The notes below the pieces were generated by a model. It was given only the letters and a program-made list of their open reading frames with translations. It was not told where the DNA came from and did no database searches. Positions 7,812 to 20,261 of a stretch of 40,484 nt of DNA are shown one piece after another (position 1 is the first letter of the stretch; each line of letters begins with the position of its first letter). The translations under genes and the position numbers were made by a program. This stretch comes from a bacterium (GTDB lineage: Bacteria > Chloroflexota > Dormibacteria > Aeolococcales > Bog-877), in NCBI GenBank assembly GCA_021795235.1, contig JAJYPP010000025.1:1-40484 (forward strand). The letters run 5' to 3'.

Positions 7812-8803
7812 GGCGCGGTCACCAGGGCTACGTAGGCGTCCTCCAGGGTCGGCTCCCGGGTGGCAATCCGCGCCACCCGGATCCCCTCCAACAGCTGCAG
7901 CAGCCGGGCCGTCAGCTGGTCGGACTCAAGGGCCTGCACCAGCAGCAGCTGGGCCTGGTCGCGCACCTCCATGGCGACCGACTCCACCCCCGGCAGAGCT
8001 CGCATCCGACCCAGGACCGCCTCGTCGACACCGTACGCCTCCACCTCCACCACGGTCCGGTCGGAGGCCGCCGCCTTCAGATCGCGCGGCGTGCCCTCGG
8101 CGACGATTCGGCCCTTGGAGATGACCGCGATCCGATCGCAGAGGCTGTCCGCCTCGAACATGTAGTGAGTGGTCAGGAGGATCGTCTTGCCCTGTTTGGC
8201 CAGCTCGCCTATCAGCTGCCTGACCTCCCTGGCCCCGACCGGGTCCACGCCGATCGTGGGCTCGTCGAAGAACAGCACCGGTGGGTCGTGGAGCAGGCCG
8301 CGGGCCAGGTGCAGCCGCTGGCGCATGCCCCTGGAGAAGCCCTCCACCCGCTCGCGCTCGCGGCCCGCCAGCCCCACCAGCTCCAGCACCTCGCCGATGC
8401 GGCTGCGCAGGTGGCTGGGCTCGAGGGCGTAGAGCTCGGCGAAGTAGCGGAGGTTGTCGAGGGCCGAGAGGCGATCGTAGAGGCCCCTGTCGCCACCGAA
8501 CACGTACCCGATCTGCCGCCGCACCTCACGGGCGTCCTGGACCACGTCGTGGCCGAGGACCCGGACCGTGCCGGAGGTGGGGAGCAACAGGGTGCACAGG
8601 ACCCTGATGGTGGTCGTCTTGCCAGCCCCGTTGGGGCCCAGCAGCCCGAAGAGCTCCCCCCGCCCCACCCTGAGCGAGATGCCTCGGACCGCCTCCACCT
8701 CCAGGCGCCGCCGGCGCAGCGTCCCGGTGGTGGTGCGGTAGGTGCGGCGCAGCCCGTCGATGTCGATCGCGAGGTCCGCGCGGGAGGCGGCTGATGCAGG
8801 CAT
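7808..8803 (-). CDS. ABC exporter ATP-binding protein (DrrA-like)
   Basis: A 331-aa ABC ATPase. Walker A is GPNGAGKTT at 56-64, the signature is the variant FSRGMRQRLHLARG, and Walker B is VLFFDEPTIGVDP. The switch histidine lies in LTTHYMFEAD. The C-terminal ~100 residues form the extra domain seen in DrrA/NodI-type exporters. The ATG at 8803 lies 48 nt after ridA, the widest gap in this operon. The signature has SRG in place of the usual SGG, a tolerated variant. It energises the two permeases encoded immediately downstream. Confidence 0.93.
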   Translation of the reverse strand: MPASAASRADLAIDIDGLRRTYRTTTGTLRRRRLEVEAVRGISLRVGRGELFGLLGPNGAGKTTTIRVLCTLLLPTSGTVRVLGHDVVQDAREVRRQIGYVFGGDRGLYDRLSALDNLRYFAELYALEPSHLRSRIGEVLELVGLAGRERERVEGFSRGMRQRLHLARGLLHDPPVLFFDEPTIGVDPVGAREVRQLIGELAKQGKTILLTTHYMFEADSLCDRIAVISKGRIVAEGTPRDLKAAASDRTVVEVEAYGVDEAVLGRMRALPGVESVAMEVRDQAQLLLVQALESDQLTARLLQLLEGIRVARIATREPTLEDAYVALVTAP

Positions 8804-8851
8804 GGGACGAGGAACGATACCGGAGCACGGCCACCGGCGGCGAAACCGAAC

Positions 8852-9327
8852 TCAGGTTCGGCGCACACCCATCAGCTGCACCTCGAGGCACGCCTCCAGG
8901 GGCAGCTCCGCCACCCCCACGGCGACCCTGGCGTGCTGCCCGGCCGACCCCAGGACCTGGAGCAAGAGCTCCGAGGCGCCGTCGGCTATCTCGGGCTGGC
9001 GCGCGAAGTCGGGCGCGCAGCGGACGTAGACCGTGAGGCTGACCAGGGAAGCGATGGCCTGGAGACCGCCCGAAGCGGCCGCCAGGGAGGACAGCGCCGA
9101 CAGCGCCGCCTGGCGAGCGGCGGCCACCCCGGCCTCCACCGTCATCGACTCCCCCAGCCTGCCGGTGATGACCCGGCCCTCCTGCATGGGTAGGACACCC
9201 GAGGTGACCACCAAGCTTCCGGCCGTCATGTGGGGCTGGTACTTGGCGACCGGTTGCGGAGGCGGCGGCATGGTCAAACCCATGGCGGCCAGCCTGGCCT
9301 CGGCGGTGTCCTGATTGAAGTCTGGGG

Positions 9328-9331
<4 letters not shown>
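8852..9331 (-). CDS. RidA/YjgF/YER057c family protein
   Basis: A 159-aa protein of the RidA-like superfamily, whose members form trimers. Canonical RidA deaminates reactive enamine/imine intermediates from PLP enzymes. Landmarks are VVTSGVLPMQEGRV, a central AARQAALSALSSL helix, LTVYVRCAPDF with the conserved Arg, and GQHARVAVGVAELPL with the C-terminal strand. This layout matches the divergent RidA-like branch better than canonical RidA, so enamine deaminase activity is not certain. The GTG start at 9331 overlaps the upstream gene's stop (GTGA). Confidence 0.85.
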
Positions 9332-13290
<3,959 letters not shown>

Positions 13291-13294
<4 letters not shown>

Positions 13295-13734
13295 GCGGCT
13301 ACGACCCGGACCCTGACCCGGGCCTCGACCTCGGTGTGGACCTTGACCACGGCCTCGTACTCGCCAACCTCGTGGGCCGGTTCGAACTCGATCTTGCGGC
13401 GGTCAACGGCCGTGCCAAGCTTGGCCTCCAGCGCCTCGGCCACATCGATGTTGACGACCGCGCCATAGAGCTTGCCGGTCTCGCCGGCGCGAGCCGCGAT
13501 CTCGACGATGGTCGCGCTCAGCTGCGCGGCCAGGGATCTGGCCGCCACCATCTCCGCCTCCTGGCGATGGCGCTGGCGCTCCTTCTGGGCGCGGATCTGC
13601 GCCTCCGCGCGGGGCTGGGCGGGTTGCGCCAACCGCTTGGGCAGGAGGTAGTTGCGGGCGTACCCGTCGGCCACTTCCTTGACATCACCCGCCTTGCCGG
13701 TGCCAGCCACATCGTCGGTCAGAATTACCTTCAA
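13291..13734 (-). CDS. rplI: 50S ribosomal protein L9
   Basis: A 147-aa protein that binds 23S rRNA at the base of the L1 stalk. The canonical N-terminus MKVILTDDVAGTGKAGDVKE and GYARNYLLPKRLA are present, followed by the long connecting helix and the C-terminal domain. The start is TTG at 13734. It is chosen because the family N-terminus begins exactly there and AGGAG lies about 9 nt upstream. The upstream DUF1232 stop overlaps it (TTGA). Genes for S6, SSB and S18, frequent neighbours, are not adjacent. Confidence 0.96.
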
Positions 13735-14237
13735 CTCGATGACTCCTGAGACGGTGAGGATGAGCTCACCACTGGATCAGACAGCTCCCCGCCCGCTGAC
13801 TCCGCGGAACCGTACCATGGCCTGGGTTCCGGCACCGCCATGGGCACCGACTCCCCGCCCCGGAATCTTGACAGACCCCGGGGCAGGGCGCTGAGCCTGA
13901 CCGCGGCCGACACCCCCCGGGCCAGGTCCCGGTCGAACACGCTGGTGTGCTGGCGGATCTGGTCCTCCACATCCGCCCTCAACTCCTCGGGGACCTGCGA
14001 GTTGAAGGCCCTGACCGCCAGCACGGTGAGGGCGATGGTGTCCATCTGGCCCACCACCGGGATCCAGCCGGGGATGTCCACGACCGGGTTCAAGATCACG
14101 GCCAGGGCGCCGCCCAACGCCGCCTTGGAAGCCGCCGGGGTGCGCGAGTCGCGCGCCAGGCAGTAGGCCAAGCGAAGTTGGTGAGGCAGCTCCAGGATCA
14201 GAGTGCGGATGCGCTTGAGGCGCGACATCACGGCCAT
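13731..14237 (-). CDS. YkvA/DUF1232 family membrane-associated protein
   Basis: About 168 aa from ATG 14237, or 165 aa from ATG 14228. The DUF1232 core is visible: AYCLARDSRTPAASKAALG, then ALAVILNPVVDIPGWIPVVG, a short hydrophobic hairpin with a conserved Asp-Ile-Pro, then DTIALTVLAVRAF. The C-terminal ~60 residues are Ser/Pro-rich and probably disordered. Family members are small membrane-associated proteins of unknown role. The longer open frame upstream is discarded as it lacks family similarity. It is the first gene of the minus-strand run and is translationally coupled to rplI. Confidence 0.8.
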   Translation of the reverse strand: MAVMSRLKRIRTLILELPHQLRLAYCLARDSRTPAASKAALGGALAVILNPVVDIPGWIPVVGQMDTIALTVLAVRAFNSQVPEELRADVEDQIRQHTSVFDRDLARGVSAAVRLSALPRGLSRFRGGESVPMAVPEPRPWYGSAESAGGELSDPVVSSSSPSQESSS

Positions 14238-14587
14238 ATGTGGTTGGGGACCCCCGAAAACGAACTCTCTCAGTCTAACCGGCTCCGGGACCAGCCCAAT
14301 GGCGCCCCGCATGCTTGGAGCCGTGGCGGCCACTCTTGCGGCCGGACTGGGCCGCGCGTTACCGGTCAGCCACAGCCACGGCGTTGGCCCTGCTTTGCCT
14401 GCGGCCTGTTCGTTGGCGGCGCGGGAGCCGTCCTCGGGGAGGGCCGTCTCCAGGCCGAACGTTGTCGGCGCCCGCACTCCCTCGACGAACCTTGAGCTCG
14501 CTGGGTCAGTGCCGGAGTGCGGCGTGCCGACATCGAGTTCGGGGACGCGGCCCCGAACTCCAGTGCAAGAAGGCCGCCGAGTCGCCG
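14238..14587. other. Intergenic stretch with promoter region and one strong hairpin
   Basis: No gene is supported. It should hold the promoter of the rplI-dnaB-purA operon (minus strand) near 14240-14290. It also holds the terminator-like hairpin at 14535-14560 for the gene ending at 14588. Open frames here lack family matches and normal starts. Confidence 0.5.
14535..14560 (-). terminator. Strong hairpin after the HAAS-domain gene
   Basis: GAGTTCGGGG and CCCCGAACTC form a perfect 10-bp stem with a 6-nt loop (ACGCGG), 28 nt past the stop of the minus-strand gene at 14588. No T-tract follows on either strand. It could be a U-less terminator or a transcript-stabilising 3' hairpin. Confidence 0.5.
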
Positions 14588-15193
14588 TCAGGCCCGGCGG
14601 CGCTCACGCTCCAGGTGGACGGCCACCACCAGCGGTGCGAGCAGGGCCAGGATGAGTACCGAGATCGCAACGGCGGCGGGGGGGGTGAAGCCGCTGGTCA
14701 CACAGTGGACGACCACGTGCTGGCCGAGAGGGGCTGTCCCGCCGCATCTGCTGATGGAGACCGGTAAGGCCGTGCCCAATACGACCAGCCCGAATAGGCC
14801 GCCAGGGAGCACGAGCGTGCCGAGGACCTTGTCCCGCACCCTCCAGGTCGAGGAGGACCAGAGCAGACCAACGCCGAGGAACCAGCCGACAATGAAGATG
14901 AACCCACCCAAGAGCAGGAGCCAGGGGACCAAGGCGTCGGCCCACCGGACCCTGGGTCGCAAGTCGGCGGCGCCCGCCTCTGCAGCTATCGCGCTGGGGT
15001 CGCCCACGCGGTCGAGCATCGAGCGGACGCTGGCCTCGTCCTCGGTGTCGAGGGCCGCACGGCCCGCGACTATGTGACTGGAAACGTCGTCAACGATCTG
15101 GCGGCGCCGGGAGGCGGGAAGAGCGGAGAGCGCCCGTTCCAAGTCGGCCAGGTAGCGGGCAACGAGTTCGTTGAGATCGGTCCCGTTCCTCAT
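14588..15193 (-). CDS. HAAS-domain (DUF1700-like) membrane protein
   Basis: A 201-aa protein. The N-terminal ~70 residues form the soluble helical HAAS-type domain: a YLADLERALSALPASRRRQIV helix, then VGDPSAIAAEAG. Three to four hydrophobic helices follow (LVPWLLLLGGFIFIVGWFLG, LVLPGGLFGLVVLG, AVAISVLILALLAPLVVAVH). These proteins are typically encoded directly after a PadR regulator, as here; the ATG overlaps the padR stop. The pair is often linked to envelope stress or exporter control, but the direct function is unknown. Confidence 0.85.
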   Translation of the reverse strand: MRNGTDLNELVARYLADLERALSALPASRRRQIVDDVSSHIVAGRAALDTEDEASVRSMLDRVGDPSAIAAEAGAADLRPRVRWADALVPWLLLLGGFIFIVGWFLGVGLLWSSSTWRVRDKVLGTLVLPGGLFGLVVLGTALPVSISRCGGTAPLGQHVVVHCVTSGFTPPAAVAISVLILALLAPLVVAVHLERERRRA

Positions 15194-15540
15194 GCCGCCT
15201 CTGCTTCCTCGAGGATACGGTCGACTCCGTCTCGGAACAGATGCCAGTGCCGCACGAACGACGACAGCGCTACCTCCCCCGCTGGGGTGAGTCGGTAGTA
15301 CCGGCGCGGAGGTCCCTCCGCAGACTCACGCCAGGTGGTGTCCACCAGCCCATTGCGACGCAGCCGGGCGAGCAGCGGATAGATCGTGCCCTCACCAGCG
15401 AGCAGCCCGCCAGCGTCTGCCAGCGTGCGTGCAAGCTCGAATCCATACCTCTCCCGGTGCCGCAACAGAGCGAGCACGCAGTGCTCCAGCGTTCCCCTTC
15501 GGAGCTGAGCCAGCCATATAGATTCGTCGCTGGGAACCAT
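15190..15540 (-). CDS. PadR family transcriptional regulator
   Basis: A 116-aa winged-helix repressor. Landmarks are LRRGTLEHCVLALL, RYGFELARTL, then the recognition region GEGTIYPLLARLRRNGLV and the wing ending in RRYYRLTPAGEVAL. The C-terminus is a short dimerisation helix, as in the small PadR-s2 subfamily. It is co-expressed with the HAAS-domain membrane protein by a 4-nt overlap. A palindrome covers its own start codon, which suggests autoregulation. Confidence 0.92.
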   Translation of the reverse strand: MVPSDESIWLAQLRRGTLEHCVLALLRHRERYGFELARTLADAGGLLAGEGTIYPLLARLRRNGLVDTTWRESAEGPPRRYYRLTPAGEVALSSFVRHWHLFRDGVDRILEEAEAA

Positions 15541-15554
15541 GCTCTACATGGTAG
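15536..15554 (-). promoter_or_regulatory. Palindromes over the padR start, probable operator
   Basis: Two overlapping inverted repeats are visible: ACCATG-CTCTA-CATGGT (15536-15552) and CTAC-ATG-GTAG (15544-15554). They cover the ATG of padR and its immediate upstream region. PadR proteins bind dyads of this size near their own promoters. The position implies a very short leader or direct blocking of initiation. The role as operator is inferred. Confidence 0.5.
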
Positions 15555-15843
15555 CTCACGCGGCCGAATGAAGTCAACCGGGCCGCGCGACCTGCCGGCC
15601 GCGCCGGAATGGCGACAAGTGCTCGTAGCGACTGTCGCCAGCTGGTGATTGCTGGGCGACGCGAGCCAGGGCTGCGGTCAGCTCCTGACTGGGGCAGGGC
15701 TCACGTGGTTACGCTGCAGGGCGGCCACGCCCACGGCGCCCCAAGTCCGACGGCCTCGCTCGGATGGGCGTCGAGCACCTGCCAACTGGCCACCGACGCC
15801 TGCGGAGCGGCCAGCGGTGCACCGGCTGCCCTCGGAGTCCCTC
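15555..15843. other. Gene-less spacer between the nucleotidyltransferase and padR
   Basis: No supported coding sequence, tRNA or repeat was found. The minus strand from 15844 downward is the 3' flank of the nucleotidyltransferase gene. The padR promoter should lie just above 15540. Confidence 0.4.
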
Positions 15844-17292
15844 TCAGCCGACCAGGCCGGCCTCACCCGGCTGCGGCCACCAGCTCTGTCTCGCCTCCTC
15901 CAAGAGGCGCAGGGCCTCGGAGGCAGGAACCTCTCCGTCTTGAGGCTGCAACCGCCCTTCCAGCATGGCCTCCAGCAACTGGCCCTGAGCCCGCTTGATC
16001 CAGGGCCCGTCGCCAAGGCCGAAATGCTCCTTGAGGGGATTCCCTCCCAAGGGTGGCTTGAGCCCGTGGGGATGATCGGCGGCAACCTCGCGGATCCGCT
16101 CCTCGAGTTCGTCCAGCTCCGTGGTCCCGGGGTAGGAGCTGGCCCGAGTATCCGCCCGGGCCAGCTCCAGCAGCGCCGGAGCCAGCTCGCCCGCATCCCG
16201 CCAGAGCCGGCGCACTGCCGAGTCTGCCCAGTTTTCGCGGTACTGGATGGGGCGCATGTGCAACTCCACCAGGCGTGCAACCTCAGCGATCTCTGAAGAC
16301 GAGAATCGCAGCCGCCGCATCACCTCACGAGCGATCCGCGCCCCCACCTGGGGATGGCGGTGGAAGGTCGGCCCGTCCGCCGAGGGCTGCATGGTCTGGG
16401 GCTTGCCCACGTCGTGGAACAGGACGGCCAGGCGGACGAGCCGCGAGGGAGCGGCCCGGTCCAGCGCCATGGCGGTGTGCTGGAGCACGTCGCCCAGGTG
16501 GTACCCCCCTTGCTCGACCCCGGCCATCGCGGCCAGCTCGGGCGCGGTCGCAGCCAGCAGACCGGTCCGTTGCAACAGTTCCAGGCCGATCGAGGGGCGC
16601 TGACCCAGGAGCAGCTTCACCATCTCCTCCCGCACCCGCTCCCGGGAGACAATGCGGATGCGTTCCGCCGCAGCCCGCATCGCGTCTTCGAGTCCGGGCG
16701 CCAGCTGAAAGTCGAGCTGGGACGCGAAGCGGGCGGCCCGGAACATCCGCAGGGGATCCTCCTCGAAGGTCAGCCGCGGCTCCAGAGGGGTTCGCAGCAA
16801 CCGCGCCCGCATGTCGGACAGACCGGATCCGGTCGGATCCAGCACCTCACGGCGTGAGGTCAGGAGGAGGGTGTTGACCGTGAAATCGCGCCGCAGAACA
16901 TCCTCCTCCATGGTCCCGGGCCGCACCATCGGCTTGCGGCTCTCGGGGGAGTAGGCCTCGCTGCGGGCGCGCACGAACTCCACGGTGAAGCGTTCCCCGG
17001 ATGGAAGAGGGAAGGAGATCTGGGCGGTGCCGTAGCGCTCGAAGCTGACCACCTTGCCACGACGGCCCCAGCGCTGGCGCAACCACTGCGCCCCGGCATC
17101 TGCCTCTACGCGCTCGAGCACCAGATCGACATCGGGTGAGCCGGGCCTGCCCATGAGCAGGTCTCGAGGGTAGCCGCCCACCACACAGACCCTGGTCCCC
17201 AACTCCAGCTCCATCGCTGGCAGCAGCTCCACCAGGCCCTCGGCCGACGGCGTGGACGGGTGCACCTCGACCGCCGGCGGCCGCTCAGGCAT
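15844..17292 (-). CDS. CCA-adding-type tRNA nucleotidyltransferase / poly(A) polymerase with HD domain
   Basis: A 482-aa class II nucleotidyltransferase. The active-site motif is VGGYPRDLLMG at 38-48, followed by the metal-binding DVD at 54-56. The RRDFTVNTLLL motif and the RLTFEEDPLRMFRAARFASQ region (nucleotide and primer binding) follow. An HD domain (VLFHDVGKPQT) lies at about 290, with phosphohydrolase activity in some relatives. The ATG at 17292 is chosen over an upstream ATG because the family begins close to VEVHP. The enzyme probably adds or repairs the tRNA 3' CCA end. CCA addition versus A-addition only cannot be told apart by eye. Confidence 0.92.
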   Translation of the reverse strand: MPERPPAVEVHPSTPSAEGLVELLPAMELELGTRVCVVGGYPRDLLMGRPGSPDVDLVLERVEADAGAQWLRQRWGRRGKVVSFERYGTAQISFPLPSGERFTVEFVRARSEAYSPESRKPMVRPGTMEEDVLRRDFTVNTLLLTSRREVLDPTGSGLSDMRARLLRTPLEPRLTFEEDPLRMFRAARFASQLDFQLAPGLEDAMRAAAERIRIVSRERVREEMVKLLLGQRPSIGLELLQRTGLLAATAPELAAMAGVEQGGYHLGDVLQHTAMALDRAAPSRLVRLAVLFHDVGKPQTMQPSADGPTFHRHPQVGARIAREVMRRLRFSSSEIAEVARLVELHMRPIQYRENWADSAVRRLWRDAGELAPALLELARADTRASSYPGTTELDELEERIREVAADHPHGLKPPLGGNPLKEHFGLGDGPWIKRAQGQLLEAMLEGRLQPQDGEVPASEALRLLEEARQSWWPQPGEAGLVG

Positions 17293-17689
17293 CAACCATC
17301 TCCACGCACTGGGCGCAGCGCAGGAGGCTCTCCGGGTGGAGCCCACCCTCCTGACCTAACCATGGAGGCTCGCATCATCGGTCACCGGCCCATCTTGCGA
17401 CCAAAGGATGGGCCAATGTGAGTGGTGGGGTCGTGATCGGGCGGGAAGCTGGGACCAGGCCGAGATCCCGCCGGGCCGCGGGCTCCGCACCGCCAGCGCC
17501 CGCCTGGGACCTGGCCCCCACGAGACGCCCGTCGGACTCGCCGTCGGGACGGCTCCCGGCGGCCACCGAGAGCGGGGACGAGTGCAACCACCCATCCGCG
17601 CTCGGCCCCGTTCAGCAGAGCGGAACATCCTGGTATGGTAGCTCGATGCGCATCTCGGGTTGGGTGCACGACCGCTCCGGAGTTCCCCA
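17293..17689. other. Divergent intergenic region upstream of the iclR-type gene
   Basis: About 400 bp with no supported gene. It lies between two divergently transcribed genes, so it should carry both promoters. A possible -10 box, TATGGT, lies at 17634-17639 on the plus strand, but no convincing -35 is seen. Short frames here have no family features. Confidence 0.4.
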
Positions 17690-18454
17690 ATGCCAAGCCT
17701 GACCGGCCGGCAGCGGAACCCCCTTGGTCGCACCGTCCGGCTGCTGGGATGGATGGCAGACCACGAGGCCGGCGACTTCGGGGTCCGGGAGCTGGCGGCG
17801 GCCGTAGGGATGGCGCCCAGCACCGTCCATCGCTCTCTCGGAGCCCTGGAAGAGGAGGGGCTGGTCGACTCCGATCCCGAATCCGGCCGCTACCGCCTCA
17901 GCCTCGGGTTCTATCGCCTGGCCCTGAAGGGATCGCGGCGCACCCCACTCCGGGAGCTGGCCCGCCCCTTCGTTCTCGAGACCGCCCGGGCGGCTGGGGA
18001 ATCCTGCTACCTGGCGGTGTACGGCGAGCTCCAGCTGGCGGTGATGTACCTCCTCGAGGTGCCCTCTTTGAAGAGCCTCCAGGTGAGGGTCCGCCTGCAT
18101 GAATGGCAGCCGCTGACCAGCTCGGCGGCTGGGCTGGCGGTCCTGTCCGGGCTCGACTGTGACTCTGTGGTGGCCGCCTTCGCCAGCAGCCCCGCGGCCG
18201 GGAGCGGCTCGGATCTGGCCGAGCGCCTGGATGAGGTCCGGCGCCGCGGGTTCGCGGTCAGCGTGGGCTCGACGGAGGCTGGCTGCGTAGAGCTGGCCGC
18301 TCCCTACATGGGCCGCGAGGGACCGGTCCGCGGCGCGATCTGCGTGGAGCTGCCCGAGGTCCGCTTCAGCCCCCAGATGGAGGAGGCCCTCGGCAAGCTG
18401 CTGACGGGCGAGGCGGCCAAGCTCAGCTCCGCCCTGGCGGCTCCCGCGGGCTGA
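17690..18454 (+). CDS. IclR family transcriptional regulator
   Basis: A 254-aa regulator. The N-terminal winged helix-turn-helix is visible at about 10-60 (TVRLLGWMADHEA, then VRELAAAVGMAPSTVHRSLG and EEEGLVDSDPESGRYRLS). The C-terminal effector domain includes ESCYLAVYGELQLAVMYLLE, the central LTSSAAGLAVLSGL and VSVGSTEAGCVELAAPY. ATG 17690 is preferred over 17660 because the HTH family starts there. IclR proteins respond to small metabolites. It ends 2 bp from the convergent ROK kinase gene, so control of sugar metabolism is possible but unproven. Confidence 0.92.
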   Translation: MPSLTGRQRNPLGRTVRLLGWMADHEAGDFGVRELAAAVGMAPSTVHRSLGALEEEGLVDSDPESGRYRLSLGFYRLALKGSRRTPLRELARPFVLETARAAGESCYLAVYGELQLAVMYLLEVPSLKSLQVRVRLHEWQPLTSSAAGLAVLSGLDCDSVVAAFASSPAAGSGSDLAERLDEVRRRGFAVSVGSTEAGCVELAAPYMGREGPVRGAICVELPEVRFSPQMEEALGKLLTGEAAKLSSALAAPAG

Positions 18455-18456
18455 GG

Positions 18457-19383
18457 TCAGACGCCAGCTGGTGCGGTCCCCACCGGGCCGGCATCCAGGG
18501 CCAGTACGAACGCCCCCACCAGGCCCTGGTCCTCGCCCAGCTCCGCTTTGAGCAGGCGGCAGTGCTCACGGGGCGCCTGAAAGCTGCCGCGGGCCACCCC
18601 CTCCACCATCTGGTCCCAGAAGGCCGGTCCGGCCGCGAACACTCCGCCTCCGAAGGCGATCGCGTCCGGGTTGAGCAGATTGATCAGCGAGCCGCCGACC
18701 GCCAACCCCAGGTGGCTGGCCGCCGTGGCCAGAACCCGGGCCGCCGATTCGTCTCCCGCCTGGGCAGCCCGCGAGACCGCCGCGGCGCTCCCGAGTCCCG
18801 CCAGGGCGGCGATCGCGGTCCCCGAGGAGAGCGCCTCCAGGCACCCCCGATTGCCGCAATGGCAAGCTGGGCCGGCCGGATCGACCACTGTATGGCCGAA
18901 CTCGCCGGCCTTGCCCTGACCACCCCGGTAGAGTCTGCCGTCGAGGACCAACCCGGCCCCGATCCCGGTGCTAACAGTCACGTAGACGAAGTTGGGAAAG
19001 CCGCGACCAGCCCCCTGACGGTGCTCGCCAAGCGCCGCCAGAGTCGCGTCGTGGTCCACCAGGCAGGGGCTCCCCAGAGCCTCCTCCACCTGCTGCTTGA
19101 GCGGGAACGCTCGCCAGCCGGGAAGGTTGGGTGCCCCTTCGACCACCCCCGTGAAGGGATCCACCGGACCGGGGACCCCGATGGCCACCACCCGACGCTC
19201 CTGGGCTGCTGGGCCCACCGCCTCCACCAGAGAGCGGATCTGGGCCACGACCGCCGCGGGGCCCAGATGGGCCGCGGTGCGGTCGCGGGCCCTCTTGACG
19301 ATCTCCCCTCGCCGCGAGAACCTGGCCGCTCGGATCCAGGTGCCACCCAGATCCAGCGCGACCACCTCCCGCTCCCCAGGCAT
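18457..19383 (-). CDS. ROK family sugar kinase (glucokinase-like)
   Basis: A 308-aa ROK protein. The ATP phosphate-binding motif DLGGTWIRAA is at 11-20. The sugar-binding and catalytic region includes VDHDATLAALGEH. The zinc signature CHCGNRGCLEALSSG is present, preceded by GEFGHTVVDP with the conserved His. The protein lacks the N-terminal helix-turn-helix of ROK repressors, so it is a kinase. It probably phosphorylates glucose or a related hexose. It is the last gene of the nine-gene minus run, 16 nt after endonuclease IV. Confidence 0.92.
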   Translation of the reverse strand: MPGEREVVALDLGGTWIRAARFSRRGEIVKRARDRTAAHLGPAAVVAQIRSLVEAVGPAAQERRVVAIGVPGPVDPFTGVVEGAPNLPGWRAFPLKQQVEEALGSPCLVDHDATLAALGEHRQGAGRGFPNFVYVTVSTGIGAGLVLDGRLYRGGQGKAGEFGHTVVDPAGPACHCGNRGCLEALSSGTAIAALAGLGSAAAVSRAAQAGDESAARVLATAASHLGLAVGGSLINLLNPDAIAFGGGVFAAGPAFWDQMVEGVARGSFQAPREHCRLLKAELGEDQGLVGAFVLALDAGPVGTAPAGV

Positions 19384-19399
19384 CCTCAGAGAGCTCCCA

Positions 19400-20260
19400 T
19401 CAGGCCGACATCTTGACCAGGCCGGCCAGCTCCCTCAGGCACTGGACGTTGGCCAGGTCCGGGCCCCGACGCTCCTGACCGGGCACCTCCAGGATGAATG
19501 GGGCCCGGCTCAGGAGGGGGTCGTGGAGCATCCGCCGGAAGGCCTCGCGGCCGATGTGGCCCTCGCCGATGTTCTCGTGGCGGTCACGATTGGAGCCGAG
19601 GGGAGCTTTGGAGTCGTTGGCATGGATCGCCCAGAGCAAGTCGCCTCCAATCTCTCGCTCCAGCTCCTCCCGCATCGCCAACAGCCCCTCGGGAGAGCTG
19701 AGGTCGTACCCGGCGGTGAAGGCGTGGGCGGTGTCAAGGCAGAGACCGACGCGGGGGTCGTCGACCGCCTCAACCAGCTGCCGGATCTGGGCGAACGTGC
19801 TGCCCACGTTGTTCCCGGCGCCAGCGCTGTTCTCGATGAGCAGCCGGCTCTCTCCGCCCGCCTGCTGCAGGGCCCCTTTGATCGCCGCCGCCATTTGCGG
19901 CAGGGTGGTGTCGAAACCCCTGCCCATGTGAGAGCCCGGGTGGAAGATGACGCCGGTCACGGCCAAGCGGTTGGCCAGGTCGAGGTAGTGCGCCAGGGCA
20001 CCTTGAGAGGAGGCCAGCAGGTCCTCCCGCGAGGTGGCCAGATTGATCAGGTAGACCGCGTGGAAGAAGAAGGCGCCCAACCCGGAGTCGGCCAGGCGCC
20101 GGTGAAACTCCCTCACGGTCTTTGCGTCCGGCTCCAAGGTGCGCCAGGTCTGCGGTGGCGTGGGGTGTATCTGGACCGCCTCCGCCCCGATCTCCAGCGC
20201 CCTGTCGAAGGAGTTCAAAATTCCGCCCTTGGTGGAGACGTGGGCTCCGATCCGGACCAC
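19400..20260 (-). CDS. nfo: Endonuclease IV (AP endonuclease, Nfo)
   Basis: A 286-aa TIM-barrel enzyme that cleaves DNA at abasic sites using three metal ions. The start GTG 20260 immediately precedes the family N-terminus VRIGAHVSTKGG. Metal-binding motifs are present: the His in VIFHPGSH, LLIENSAGAGNNVG, CLDTAHAFTAGYDL, HANDSKAPLGSNRDRHENIG and PFILEVPG. A purine-rich stretch (GGCGGGGGG) upstream can serve as ribosome binding site. It follows a lipoprotein gene with no gap. Confidence 0.94.
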   Translation of the reverse strand: MVRIGAHVSTKGGILNSFDRALEIGAEAVQIHPTPPQTWRTLEPDAKTVREFHRRLADSGLGAFFFHAVYLINLATSREDLLASSQGALAHYLDLANRLAVTGVIFHPGSHMGRGFDTTLPQMAAAIKGALQQAGGESRLLIENSAGAGNNVGSTFAQIRQLVEAVDDPRVGLCLDTAHAFTAGYDLSSPEGLLAMREELEREIGGDLLWAIHANDSKAPLGSNRDRHENIGEGHIGREAFRRMLHDPLLSRAPFILEVPGQERRGPDLANVQCLRELAGLVKMSA

Positions 20261-20261
20261 C

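Noticed and set aside
14250..14500. N-terminal extension of the DUF1232 protein
   Set aside because: The translation lacks family similarity and has no ribosome binding site at its ATG.
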